Assembly: GCA_024234635.1 (NCBI GenBank)
Contig: JACKNX010000003.1
Coordinates: forward strand, 186,001 to 250,000
Length of the DNA stretch: 64,000 nucleotides
Direction of reading: 5' to 3'
Origin: Pseudomonadales bacterium
GTDB taxonomy: Bacteria > Pseudomonadota > Gammaproteobacteria > Pseudomonadales > Azotimanducaceae
Part shown: one piece after another, positions 1-8,638 of the stretch
How the letters are laid out: every line of letters begins with the position of its first letter
Position numbering within the stretch: position 1 is the first letter of the stretch
Translations under genes and position numbers: made by a program
The notes under the pieces: model-generated
Told to the model about the DNA's origin: nothing
Database searches by the model: none
The model's input: only the letters and a program-made list of their open reading frames with translations

Positions 1-927
1 GGCTCCATCCGCAACCCATCCCATTTCTGCGGAATCTTCGGCCACAAGCCAACCTGGAACCTTCTGTCCATGCGTGGGCATAGCGGCCCTGGCGACGTGC
101 GGACGAACACGGATATTTCGGTGATCGGCCCGATGGCGCGCTCCGCCCACGATCTGGAGGTGGCGCTCAAAGCGCTGGCTGGCCCCGATGACATCATGGC
201 GCGCGGCTACAGCCTGAACCTGCCGGAATTCGGTGATCGTGACGTGTCGTCACTGCGCGTGGCAGTGTGGTCCGACGATCTGCAATGTCCCGTTAGCGCG
301 GACGTGCGGAAACGTGTGGAAGCCGTTGGCCAGGCTCTGAGCGACCGTGGCGCCAGGGTAGATGTCTCCGCGCGCCCCGCCTTCGATGCCGGCAACAGCC
401 ATGACGCGTATCAGATGCTGCTCCAGTCGACCATGGCATCACGACTGCCCGAACCGCTCTACCAGGCCCTGCTCGACCAGGCCGCCAAGTACGATCCGAA
501 CGATCAGTCTGAAGCCGCCCGGGTTTTTCGCCAGCAGACAGCCCGTTTCCGCGATTGGGCTGGCGCGAACGAGACACGCCAACAGTTGCGCTGGGCATGG
601 CACGAATTTTTTGAGCGCTATGATGTGCTGATTGCCCCGGTGTCACCCACGGCCGCATTTCCCCAGGACCAGCGCAACTTTTCCCAGCGCACCCTGCACG
701 TCGATAACCTCGAGTTGCCCTATTTCCAACAGGTATTCTGGGCCGGTCTGACGGGCGTCGCGCTGCTGCCGTCAACCGTAATTCCCACTGGCCTGGATGA
801 CAACGGGCTGCCCATCGGCGTGCAGATCGTCGGACCGGAGTATGGAGACCTGATCACCATCCAACTGGCACAACGTCTGGAAGACGATGGGTTCCGGTTT
901 GTGCCGCCGCCTGCATTCGGAGCCTGA
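1..927 (+). CDS. Amidase signature family enzyme, 3' part (start outside window)
   Basis: This is the C-terminal 308 residues of an amidase-signature hydrolase; the gene begins before the window. The first visible residues read GSIRNPSHFCGIFGHKPT, the end of the amidase signature that carries the nucleophilic serine of the Ser-Ser-Lys triad in this family. The upstream lysine and cis-serine are outside the window. A typical C-terminal half follows, ending in the conserved LPIGVQIVGPEYGD stretch. The family hydrolyses amides of many kinds, including GatA and fatty acid amide hydrolase types, and the substrate here cannot be read from sequence. The stop lies 9 bases before mvaD on the same strand, so it may be co-transcribed with the mevalonate genes, although no metabolic link is obvious. 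Confidence 0.9.
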   Translation, partial: GSIRNPSHFCGIFGHKPTWNLLSMRGHSGPGDVRTNTDISVIGPMARSAHDLEVALKALAGPDDIMARGYSLNLPEFGDRDVSSLRVAVWSDDLQCPVSADVRKRVEAVGQALSDRGARVDVSARPAFDAGNSHDAYQMLLQSTMASRLPEPLYQALLDQAAKYDPNDQSEAARVFRQQTARFRDWAGANETRQQLRWAWHEFFERYDVLIAPVSPTAAFPQDQRNFSQRTLHVDNLELPYFQQVFWAGLTGVALLPSTVIPTGLDDNGLPIGVQIVGPEYGDLITIQLAQRLEDDGFRFVPPPAFGA

Positions 928-936
928 ACAAAGACC

Positions 937-1875
937 GTGACGCGAGTCATCGCGCATCCCAATATCGCGCTCATCAAGTACTGGGGAAAGGCTGACGGAC
1001 CAGGCAACATACCCGCCACGCCGTCGCTGTCCATCACGCTGGATACGCTGTGCACCACTACTACGGTGGAGGATGCGCCACGGGACGAAATACGCCTGAA
1101 CGGTCAGGTGACGACCGATGCGAAAGTTGCCAAGTTCCTCGATCAACTCCGTCGGGAGTTCCAGGTGCCGCCACTGAGCATCGAGAGCACCAATAATTTC
1201 CCTACCGGTGCGGGCCTGGCCTCATCCGCTTCGGGCTTCGCCGCATTGATTACCGCCATTGACGCCCATTGCGGACTGAATATGGATGCCACCAGGCGCA
1301 GCCAATGGGCAAGGCGCGGCTCCGGATCCGCCGCGCGCTCCGTATTTGGCGGCTTCGTGTCGCTGCAGCCGCCTGACTGGGCCGCACAACCGCTGCGCCC
1401 GGCCTCTGACTGGCCGCTCACTGTGGTGATTGCCATCACGGATACAGAACGCAAAACTGTCAGCTCATCGCATGGCATGGAGCGCTCACGCCTCACCTCT
1501 CCGTACTATCCTGCCTGGATCGACTCCACCCAGGCAGCCTGGCGCGAAGGCCGGAACGCGGTAGAGCAACGCGATTTCAATGCGCTGGCGGCAATTGCTG
1601 AACACAGTACTCTGGCCATGCACGCGCTGATGATCAGTTCCCGGCCGCCGCTGCTGTACTGGAATCCAGCCAGCCTCGCCGTGATACACACGATACGGGG
1701 CCTGCGCGAAGCTGGAGTACCCGTTTTTTTCACGATCGATGCAGGTCCTCAGGTAAAGGCCGTGTGTCTCCCCGAGGTCGCCGACTCCGTCGCCTCCAGC
1801 CTGCGCTCGCTACCGGGAGTCGTCACGGTGATGAATGTCGGTCTGGGTCCAGGCGCGAGCGTCGTCGATGCGTGA
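937..1875 (+). CDS. mvaD: Diphosphomevalonate decarboxylase
   Basis: This 312-residue GHMP-superfamily enzyme is predicted to perform the ATP-dependent decarboxylation of mevalonate 5-diphosphate to isopentenyl diphosphate, the last step of the classical mevalonate pathway. Diagnostic features are HPNIALIKYWGK at residues 7-18, the GHMP phosphate loop PTGAGLASSASG, and FTIDAGPQVK near the C terminus, which holds the family's catalytic aspartate. Length is normal for bacterial MvaD. The start is a GTG placed so that the protein begins a few residues before the PNIALIKYWGK motif. The next gene starts inside the last codons of this one (8-bp overlap), so translation is probably coupled. The pathway is uncommon in Proteobacteria, most of which use the MEP route. 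Confidence 0.95.
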   Translation: MTRVIAHPNIALIKYWGKADGPGNIPATPSLSITLDTLCTTTTVEDAPRDEIRLNGQVTTDAKVAKFLDQLRREFQVPPLSIESTNNFPTGAGLASSASGFAALITAIDAHCGLNMDATRRSQWARRGSGSAARSVFGGFVSLQPPDWAAQPLRPASDWPLTVVIAITDTERKTVSSSHGMERSRLTSPYYPAWIDSTQAAWREGRNAVEQRDFNALAAIAEHSTLAMHALMISSRPPLLYWNPASLAVIHTIRGLREAGVPVFFTIDAGPQVKAVCLPEVADSVASSLRSLPGVVTVMNVGLGPGASVVDA

Positions 1876-2827
1876 CACCGCACGCACCAGTGCTCCAGGA
1901 AAGGTCGTGCTTTGGGGTGAATACGCGGTTCTGGCAGGCGCCCCTGCCGCGGTGCTTGCAATCGATCGTCGCGCCACGTGCACCATCAGTGAAGCAACCG
2001 ACGATCTTTTTCACCTCCGCACGCGCGGCTTCGAGTCACCGGACCTTGCGGTAGCGAGCCTGGCCGCCAGCCAGCTGCCCGCACAAGCAGCATTATTCGG
2101 CTGGGCGGCCGGCGCACTTCAACGGCTGCCCCAAACGCCAATGTCCCTGGAACTTGATACCTCGGACTTCTTTCGTGGTGGCATCAAGCTCGGTATCGGT
2201 TCGAGCGCCGCGGCCCTCGTGGCCTGTTACGGTGCGATGCAGCACCTTCTGCACGAGCCGTTCGATCTTGCACGCGCCATTGCCGCCCACCGCGCCTTCC
2301 AGGGCAGCGGCAGCGGCCTGGATATTGCTGCCGCCTGGCTGGGCGGTCTGGTGCGTTTCTGTCAGGGCCAGGCTGAAAAGCTGAGCTCAGTGCGCCTGCC
2401 TGCCTTGAGGTTTTTTTTCTCGGGCCATGCCACGAGTACGGGCGCCAAGTTGTCGCAGTTCGCCGTTTGGCGGGAACGCGGCCGCGTGGAACCACTGGAC
2501 GATCTTGCAGTCGCAAGCGCTGAACTGTTCGATGCCATGACTTCGCAATCCGCGTGGCAGAACTACGTGCAGTGCCTGCAGGCACTGGATGCAGCGGCGG
2601 GACTTGGAATTTTTTCCCCTGGACATGCGGCGCTGACCAGAGTGGCGGCTACACTGCGCCTGATCTACAAACCCTGTGGCGCGGGAGGCGGGGATGTAGG
2701 CATGGCGGTTTGCCCCGTCGGCGTGGACGAGGACGCTCTGGATGAATTTTCGCGACAAGCCGAACGCCTCGGTTTTCAGTCGCTGCAACTGGCAGGTACG
2801 TTGGATGGGCTCCAGTACGAACCATAG
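1868..2827 (+). CDS. GHMP kinase, probable phosphomevalonate kinase
   Basis: This 319-residue GHMP kinase has an N-terminal SAPGKVVLWGEYAVL motif (about residues 8-22), the phosphate loop GIGSSAAALVA, and the C-terminal glycine-rich GAGGGDVGMAV motif. The operon also encodes a mevalonate kinase domain and MvaD, so the missing activity is phosphorylation of mevalonate 5-phosphate; the N-terminal motif also resembles phosphomevalonate kinases. The specific substrate is therefore inferred from similarity and elimination. An open frame extends further upstream, but ATG 1868, overlapping the mvaD stop by 8 bp, places the SAPGK motif where the family has it. The 3' end overlaps the following fusion gene by 23 bp. 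Confidence 0.85.
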   Translation: MRDTARTSAPGKVVLWGEYAVLAGAPAAVLAIDRRATCTISEATDDLFHLRTRGFESPDLAVASLAASQLPAQAALFGWAAGALQRLPQTPMSLELDTSDFFRGGIKLGIGSSAAALVACYGAMQHLLHEPFDLARAIAAHRAFQGSGSGLDIAAAWLGGLVRFCQGQAEKLSSVRLPALRFFFSGHATSTGAKLSQFAVWRERGRVEPLDDLAVASAELFDAMTSQSAWQNYVQCLQALDAAAGLGIFSPGHAALTRVAATLRLIYKPCGAGGGDVGMAVCPVGVDEDALDEFSRQAERLGFQSLQLAGTLDGLQYEP

Positions 2828-5036
2828 AAGTTCGCGTATTCCAAATTTCTTTCAGCTATCGATTCAGGAACGTATCACCGCGCTCGTTCGGAACGGGTTT
2901 CTGACGACTGAGGATGAAGCGTTGCTGGCCGCCGGCAATGGTACGCTGCGGACCCGTACCGCGGACAAGATGATAGAAAACGTCGTTGGCGTCTTCGGGC
3001 TGCCTGTGGGCGTCGCACTCAATTTTCTGATAAATGACCGCGACTATGTCATTCCTCTGGTGGTGGAAGAGCCGTCCATCGTTGCCGGACTGTCCGGCGC
3101 CGCACGCATGGCTCGCGCCGGCGGCGGCTTCCGTTGCAACAGTCCCGAGCCCATTCTCATGGGGCAGGTGCAGGTAGTAGGCGTCAGCAACGTCCCCGCA
3201 GCAATCGCGGCACTACAGGGCGCGCGGGATCGCATTCTGCATGCCGCCAATGCGCTGCACCCGAATATGGTGGCTCGTGGCGGCGGCGCCCGTGACATCC
3301 ACGTTGAGCATCACATAGCCCCGGAAAGTGGCCAGGACATGGTGGTACTCCAGGTTTTTGTGGACACACGCGAAGCCATGGGCGCCAATCTCGTGAACAC
3401 AATGTGCGAAGGCATTGCCCCATTGGCGGCGGAACTGACCGGTGGGCGTGTGCACCTGCGCATTCTCTCCAATCTCACGGACCGATCCGTGGTTCACGCC
3501 ACCGTTCGCTTTGCGCCCGATGCGCTTGTCACCAGTGACTTCACCGGTGAACAGGTACGCGACGGCATCATTCTGGCCAATGACCTGGCGCGTGTGGATC
3601 CCTACAGGGCCGCCACCCACAACAAGGGCATCATGAACGGTGTTGACGCCGTGGCCATTGCCACGGGCAACGACTGGCGCGCAATCGAAGCAGGCGCTCA
3701 CGCGTGGGCAGCGCGTGACGGTCGCTATCGTGCGCTCACCCGCTGGTATCGAGATGTTGACGGTGCCCTGGCGGGTGAAATCAGCATTCCCATCAAAGTG
3801 GGTACAGTGGGTGGATCGCTGGAAACCAATCCGGCCGTACGCATCAATCACCACCTGCTGGGTTCCCCATCCGCCGCCGAACTCGCCGGCATCCTTGGCG
3901 TCGTTGGACTTGCGCAGAATTTTGCTGCGTTGCGCTCGCTGAGTACACGCGGCATTCAGGCCAATCACATGAAGCTGCATGCCCGCAGCGTGGTCAGCAC
4001 GGCAGGCGTGCCTGCCCAACTGCACGAAAAGGTGGTGGAAGCGCTGGTCAGCAGCGGCGAGATCAAAGTATGGAAAGCCCGCGAAATTGCCGCGGCTATG
4101 GGTAACCAGACAATGAACGCAACGCGGGTAAGCGCCTGCGGAAAGAGTATTCTCCTCGGCGAACACGCGGTCGTCTACGGTCAACCTGCGCTAGCCGTCC
4201 CCCTGCCAATGGCGGTAGAGGCCGTCGCCCGTAAAGACGCGGCCGAACACAGGCTCATCATCGATGGCTGGAATCACTCCGTGCATCTGGATGAAAGCGC
4301 AACCGGTTTCGCGGGCGCACTTCGCGACATTCTGAGTGAGCTGGACCTTGCGGATCACCCCACGACCATCGAACTGTACCCCCACCTTCCGGTCGGCATG
4401 GGGCTGGGCAGCTCAGCGGCCATGGCCGTGGCCGCGGTGCGCGCCCTGAACGCAACCTACCGTCTTGCATTGGATGACAACCGCATCAACGCGCTGGCAT
4501 TTCGCTGCGAACAGGCAGTACACGGCACACCTTCGGGTGTGGACAACACGGTGGCGACCTACGGGCGCGCGCTACGCTATCAACGCGACACCAGCCCGGC
4601 ATTCCGCTTCATCAGCTTTCGGCAGCCACTGCCTCTGGTTATCGGCCTGTCGCACGAACCGGGCAGCACCTCCCACACGGTCGCAGCAGTACGGGCTCGA
4701 CACGCTCGCCATAAACAGTCCTGCGAACACCTGTTCGCCGAGATCGGCAATCTCACCGATGTCGCCATAACCGCAGCAACGGCAGGTGACTTCGGCGCAC
4801 TTGGCGAATGCATGGACATCTGCCAGGGACTGCTCAACGCCCTTGGCGTATCGACCCCCGCATTGGAGCAGTTGGTGAGTATTGCCCGTGGTGCTGGCGC
4901 ACTGGGCGCCAAGCTCACGGGAGGTGGCGGTGGTGGCGCGATCGTCGCGCTCGCGCCAGACCAGGAGCGCGTCGCCCGCGCCATCGAATATGCTGGCTAT
5001 TCAGCACACAGGATCACCATTCACTCCGCCGAGTAA
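2805..5036 (+). CDS. HMG-CoA reductase (class II) fused to mevalonate kinase
   Basis: One uninterrupted 743-residue frame carries two complete enzymes. Residues 1-436 are a class II HMG-CoA reductase: ENVVG at 58-62, EEPS with the catalytic Glu near 88-89, the DAMGANLVNT-type dinucleotide motif (here EAMGANLVNT), THNKG with Lys274, TGND with Asp290 and NHMKLHAR with His388. Relative to the Pseudomonas mevalonii residues (Glu83, Lys267, Asp283, His381) the last three are all offset by seven. Residues 437-743 are a mevalonate kinase: ACGKSILLGEHAVVYG, GLGSSAA at 533-539, and KLTGGGGGGA near 703. The product would convert HMG-CoA to mevalonate to mevalonate 5-phosphate. ATG 2805 is chosen because SSRIPNFF then follows as in the family; ATG 2742 lies deep in the previous gene. 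An internal ATG at 4113 sits at the domain border but has no clear ribosome site. Confidence 0.93.
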   Translation: MGSSTNHRSSRIPNFFQLSIQERITALVRNGFLTTEDEALLAAGNGTLRTRTADKMIENVVGVFGLPVGVALNFLINDRDYVIPLVVEEPSIVAGLSGAARMARAGGGFRCNSPEPILMGQVQVVGVSNVPAAIAALQGARDRILHAANALHPNMVARGGGARDIHVEHHIAPESGQDMVVLQVFVDTREAMGANLVNTMCEGIAPLAAELTGGRVHLRILSNLTDRSVVHATVRFAPDALVTSDFTGEQVRDGIILANDLARVDPYRAATHNKGIMNGVDAVAIATGNDWRAIEAGAHAWAARDGRYRALTRWYRDVDGALAGEISIPIKVGTVGGSLETNPAVRINHHLLGSPSAAELAGILGVVGLAQNFAALRSLSTRGIQANHMKLHARSVVSTAGVPAQLHEKVVEALVSSGEIKVWKAREIAAAMGNQTMNATRVSACGKSILLGEHAVVYGQPALAVPLPMAVEAVARKDAAEHRLIIDGWNHSVHLDESATGFAGALRDILSELDLADHPTTIELYPHLPVGMGLGSSAAMAVAAVRALNATYRLALDDNRINALAFRCEQAVHGTPSGVDNTVATYGRALRYQRDTSPAFRFISFRQPLPLVIGLSHEPGSTSHTVAAVRARHARHKQSCEHLFAEIGNLTDVAITAATAGDFGALGECMDICQGLLNALGVSTPALEQLVSIARGAGALGAKLTGGGGGGAIVALAPDQERVARAIEYAGYSAHRITIHSAE

Positions 5037-5629
5037 CTCGGCCGCGATGCCACCAGCTTGTGCCAGCGATCGACATTCGGCACCTCCGGCAACGTTACGA
5101 CCTTGACCATTCGGGCAAAGTCGATGGCGATTGCAAGGGTGATATCCGCGATGCTGAAGGTGTCCCCGGCCAGATATTCACTCTGCGCCAGTTGCGCATC
5201 AAATACCGGCAGGACATCCGCCGCCGTCTTTGCGCAGACCTCCCCCCATTCCTTCACGCACGTCTCCCGATCCTTGAAGAAGCCCGTGATATTGCGAAAC
5301 GCCGACGCAACGTTCAGGAAGAAGTTGATCTCCGCACGTCGATGCCACATTTCCACCTGCGCGGCGGGAAGTCCGGGTGCGCCGAACAGACAGGGATCCG
5401 GATTGAGGTGCTCAAGGTAACGGCAGATGGCGACAGATTCGGCCAGGAACGTGCCGTCATCCAGCTCAAGTACCGGTACGCGACCAATGGGATTTCTGGC
5501 CCGGTACTCCGGCGACAGATTTTCACCCTTGCGGATATCAACCCGCACCCTTTCCATGTCGATGCCTTTCTCCGCCATGAAAACGTGGACACGGCGCGCA
5601 TTGGGGGACGGGGATTCATATAGGCGCAT
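5021..5629 (-). CDS. Glutathione S-transferase family protein
   Basis: A cytosolic-type GST of 202 residues. The N-terminal thioredoxin-fold domain (about 1-80) begins MRLYESPSPNARRV, with serines near the position of the catalytic Ser in theta/zeta-like classes. It continues with NPIGRVPVLELDDG, where the cis-proline binds glutathione, and AESVAICRYLE. The all-helical C-terminal domain contains the conserved SIADITLA segment that precedes the folding aspartate. Likely roles are glutathione conjugation or peroxide handling; the substrate is unknown. It is convergent with the HMG-CoA reductase-mevalonate kinase gene and their 3' ends overlap by 16 bp. It probably shares a transcript with the repeat-bearing protein just upstream (9-base gap). 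Confidence 0.9.
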   Translation of the reverse strand: MRLYESPSPNARRVHVFMAEKGIDMERVRVDIRKGENLSPEYRARNPIGRVPVLELDDGTFLAESVAICRYLEHLNPDPCLFGAPGLPAAQVEMWHRRAEINFFLNVASAFRNITGFFKDRETCVKEWGEVCAKTAADVLPVFDAQLAQSEYLAGDTFSIADITLAIAIDFARMVKVVTLPEVPNVDRWHKLVASRPSYSAE

Positions 5630-5638
5630 GTGGACTCC

Positions 5639-6331
5639 TCAGTCGGTTTGATCGTCTGCCAGACGGATATGGTTGGTATCGGGTACAGCTACCTGTCCCG
5701 CACGTGACTCCGGCGCCATCCGCGCCCCTGGTTCCGCAAGGTCGAACCCTTCGCCAAGCGCGGGAGAAACCGTGGGGGTTGCTGCTTCGGGCCCCATGCG
5801 TGCACCCGGTGCTGCAAGGTCGAATTCAGCTTGTGGCACTTCGGGCGGCTCGACATCGCGCGCGTCCCCGATACGGGAACCGAGCGCCATCACTTCAAAA
5901 TCCGGGACGTCGATTACAAGCGGTTCCTCTGGCGCATCGATGCGAAATACCGCTGCCTTTTCCAGTTGCAGGTGCCCCGTCTCCACGTCGCGCGGCACGA
6001 AGGGCCTGCGCTCCGCCTCGGTGAGCACATCGCTGCCGGCTGGCAACAGAATCCAGGCACCCTCTTTCGACTCCGAATCCATCCCGGGTGCGGGATCATC
6101 CGCTACCGGCATCACCCTCAGCCTGGCGCCCGCCTTCTGAAAAATCGCCTGAAAGCGACGGGCGGTCTCCTCATCAGCCAGTTTGCGCACCACCACCGGA
6201 TTGCCTGAAAACAACGCCTGCACGCGCTGGTCATCCAGCTTCAGGGCCAGGGCAAGTCGTTTGCGCACCACGGCAGGGTGCTGCCCTTCAACCACCTCTC
6301 CCTTGAAAATCAGTCGGTAGTTCTCCGCCAT
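5639..6331 (-). CDS. Uncharacterised protein with degenerate PGARM repeats
   Basis: A 230-residue protein of unknown function. Residues 1-75 form a charged alpha/beta-looking module starting MAENYRLIFKGEVVEG, with LFSGNPVVVRKLADEETARRFQ. It resembles the short N-terminal module found in many uncharacterised gammaproteobacterial proteins. The acidic C-terminal part has no membrane segment and carries four spaced variants of one short unit: WILLPAGSDVLTE, FEVMALGSRIGD, FDLAAPGARMGP and FDLAEPGARMAP. The frame is open upstream to 6544, but ATG 6331 begins the recognisable module. It lies 9 bases upstream of the GST gene on the same strand and diverges from the alcohol dehydrogenase gene. Confidence 0.75.
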   Translation of the reverse strand: MAENYRLIFKGEVVEGQHPAVVRKRLALALKLDDQRVQALFSGNPVVVRKLADEETARRFQAIFQKAGARLRVMPVADDPAPGMDSESKEGAWILLPAGSDVLTEAERRPFVPRDVETGHLQLEKAAVFRIDAPEEPLVIDVPDFEVMALGSRIGDARDVEPPEVPQAEFDLAAPGARMGPEAATPTVSPALGEGFDLAEPGARMAPESRAGQVAVPDTNHIRLADDQTD

Positions 6332-6510
6332 GTTCGACCTCTTCCTCAGCGTCCTTTGCCTGTGCCCATGCCCGTGCGAGGGTTGTAGCAGATACCGCCG
6401 TATGCGTCCGCCGATTACATCTCCCGTTGCGGGGCCCACGATGCGCCCTTCCATCTCCGGGAAAGTCACTGAATAATCGACGCGGACACCAGAATACTTG
6501 GAGACTGCCG

Positions 6511-7602
6511 ATGGGTACACCCGCTCGCGTTGTGGTTCTGCCACAAGCCACTTCCACCCTTCGTATCGAAGAACTCACCCTGCCGGATCCGGGTCCCACC
6601 CAGGTGGTTGTCAAACAATTCGCGTCCGGTATCTGCCATTCACAACTGCACCAGATGCACCGGCCGCGTGCCAATCCGGTAATCCTTGGCCACGAATCGA
6701 CCGGTGTGGTGCTCAAGACCGGTAGCAGCGTCTCGCACGTGAAGGAAGGCGATACCGTCATGGTGACCTGGGTACCCCGGAACGCCAGTGCTGCCAGACA
6801 ACTACCCGTGCGGGCCGAACTGCAGGTATCCGACGGCATTGCGATCTCCGAGAACGTCTTTACGTGGGCCGATCACACACTGGCGGATGAGCAATATGTC
6901 GTGAAGGTCGCGGACACCATTCGCAAGGACGTCACCGCCATCATCGGTTGCGCCGTAATGACGGGTGCTGGCGCAGTCATCAATACCGCGAATGTGCAGC
7001 CCGGCCAGAGTGTTGCCATTTTTGGCGTTGGAGGTGTCGGCCTGTCAGCTGTCGTGGGTGCCAAAGTTGCCGGCGCAAACCCGATCATTGCCGTCGACCT
7101 GTCTGACGAAAAGCTGGAATTCGCCAAGGCGTTCGGAGCAACCCACGGCATCAACGCTGGCAAGGAAGACCCCATTGCGGCCATCCACGCACTCACCGTG
7201 CGCAACGATCAGTTCACCATACTGCAGACACCCGTCAGCGGGGTGGACTACGCCTTCGACTGCATCGGCATTCGCAAAACCATGGAGCAGATCCTGCCCG
7301 CATGCCGCTCGGGTCGTTTTGGCGTATCCGACGGTGGCACCGCGGTGCTGGTAGGCGTGCCCACCACGAACGTGGAGCTGAACGCCATCGACATACTGCT
7401 GAACGAGAAGCACTACATCGGCAGCATCGGCGGCTCATGCGCGCCGGACCGGGACTTCCCGACCTTCCTGGAATGGTATGAAAAGGGCAAGCTCAATCTT
7501 GACGCCATGGTGACTGCCCGGTTCCACATCGACGACATCAACGAGGCCACCCAGGCCCTGGAAAGCGGGCGCATCAGCGGGCGCGCGATCATGGAGTTCT
7601 AG
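6511..7602 (+). CDS. Zinc-type alcohol dehydrogenase lacking the structural-zinc cysteines
   Basis: A 363-residue medium-chain dehydrogenase. Catalytic zinc ligands typical of the family are visible as GICHSQLH (Cys), GHES (His-Glu) and GCAVMTG (Cys). The Rossmann nucleotide motif is GVGGVGLSAV, followed by an acidic residue (VDLSDEKLEFA) that favours NAD(H). The lobe that usually carries four cysteines for structural zinc has none (WVPRNASAARQLPVRAEL). Likely reaction: oxidation of a primary alcohol or aldehyde adduct. The substrate is unknown. ATG 6511 is preceded by GGAG at a suitable distance, which decides it over upstream in-frame codons. The gene is followed by the PPK2 gene on the same strand after 94 bases. 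Confidence 0.88.
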   Translation: MGTPARVVVLPQATSTLRIEELTLPDPGPTQVVVKQFASGICHSQLHQMHRPRANPVILGHESTGVVLKTGSSVSHVKEGDTVMVTWVPRNASAARQLPVRAELQVSDGIAISENVFTWADHTLADEQYVVKVADTIRKDVTAIIGCAVMTGAGAVINTANVQPGQSVAIFGVGGVGLSAVVGAKVAGANPIIAVDLSDEKLEFAKAFGATHGINAGKEDPIAAIHALTVRNDQFTILQTPVSGVDYAFDCIGIRKTMEQILPACRSGRFGVSDGGTAVLVGVPTTNVELNAIDILLNEKHYIGSIGGSCAPDRDFPTFLEWYEKGKLNLDAMVTARFHIDDINEATQALESGRISGRAIMEF

Positions 7603-7696
7603 CAGCAATCGACCCTCACGCCCCCGGAACCGGATATGGTCCGGTTCCGACGGGAATCCACCTTTTTGCGTGCACCCGGCCTGGACCCGCCCTGCC

Positions 7697-8614
7697 ATGA
7701 AGAACGACGAGATCGCCAAGCTGTTCCGCTTCGAGCCGGGGACCACAATCCGCTCCCTGCCAACCCGCTGGGCGGGACTGGACGACGCCCGCAAACACCG
7801 CAAGGATGCCGTCAAGAGAATCGCCCGCCTGCAGGAGAAACTGTTTGCCGACAATCGTTTTGCTCTGCTGCTGATCTTTCAGGGCATGGACGCGGCCGGA
7901 AAGGACAGCACCATCAAGAAGGTCACCACGGGCGTCAATCCCGCGGGGTTTGAAACGCACAGCTTCAAAGCCCCCACGTATGAGCACAATGACCACAATT
8001 TTCTCTGGCGGCACTGGCGCCTGATGCCCGCCAAGGGTCACATCGGCATTTTCAACCGCTCCTACTACGAAGAAGTTCTGGTCGTGCGCGTACATCCCGA
8101 ACTGGTGCTGAACCAGCAGCTGGCCAACAGGACGGTAAACGACGCCTTCTGGGCGCAACGCTATCGTGACTTCACTGCCATGGAGGAGCACCTGTGCACC
8201 AATGGCGTCGTGGTCCTCAAGTTTTTTCTCAACGTCTCCAAAGACGAGCAGCGCAAACGATTGCTGGCCCGCCTCGACGAACCGGCCAAACACTGGAAGT
8301 TCAACCCGCGTGACGTGGACGAGCGGGAGCACTGGGACGAATATCAGGCCGCCTTCCAGGATGCCATCGACAACACGCACACCCAATACGCTCCCTGGTA
8401 TGTCATTCCGGCGGATGACAAGACTGTCATGCAGGCAATAGTGGCGGGCGTCATCGCGGATACACTGGAAAAACTCCCCCTGGAATATCCCGCACCGGAC
8501 CCATCCGAGATGGCGCTGTTCGAGCGCGCAAAACTCCTCCTGCTCGCAACGCAGGACGAAAATCCCGTTGATGACGAGGACGATGAAGACGATTTCGACA
8601 ACAGCGAAGACTGA
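7697..8614 (+). CDS. PPK2-family polyphosphate:nucleotide phosphotransferase
   Basis: A 305-residue PPK2 kinase, one-domain form. The Walker A motif is GMDAAGKDST (about residues 66-75), followed by NPAGFETHSFKAPT and the lid/Walker B region NRSYYEEVLVVRVHP. PPK2 enzymes use inorganic polyphosphate to phosphorylate nucleoside mono- or diphosphates. The FLWRHW and GIFNRSYYEE segments look like the class III type, which can phosphorylate both AMP and ADP, but class is inferred by eye. The C terminus is a very acidic tail of about 20 residues. ATG 7697 (MKNDE) is preferred over an upstream GTG-type extension rich in Pro and His. The 3' end sits in a palindrome shared with the convergent GNAT gene. 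Confidence 0.92.
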   Translation: MKNDEIAKLFRFEPGTTIRSLPTRWAGLDDARKHRKDAVKRIARLQEKLFADNRFALLLIFQGMDAAGKDSTIKKVTTGVNPAGFETHSFKAPTYEHNDHNFLWRHWRLMPAKGHIGIFNRSYYEEVLVVRVHPELVLNQQLANRTVNDAFWAQRYRDFTAMEEHLCTNGVVVLKFFLNVSKDEQRKRLLARLDEPAKHWKFNPRDVDEREHWDEYQAAFQDAIDNTHTQYAPWYVIPADDKTVMQAIVAGVIADTLEKLPLEYPAPDPSEMALFERAKLLLLATQDENPVDDEDDEDDFDNSED

Positions 8615-8638
8615 CCGGGCACAGCAACCGGGTCAGTC
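8609..8638. terminator. Palindrome spanning both stop codons of convergent genes
   Basis: GACTGACC (8609-8616) pairs with GGTCAGTC (8631-8638) across a 14-base loop. The stop codon of the PPK2 gene and that of the GNAT gene both fall inside the stems. There is no long U-tract on either side, so it is a candidate shared 3' end structure rather than a classical intrinsic terminator. Confidence 0.45.

Noticed and set aside
4095..4130. Possible split of the long mevalonate gene into two genes at ATG 4113
   Set aside because: The ATG is in frame with no stop before it and has no clear ribosome site; the reductase part needs the frame up to about 4105. I keep one gene, with the alternative noted.
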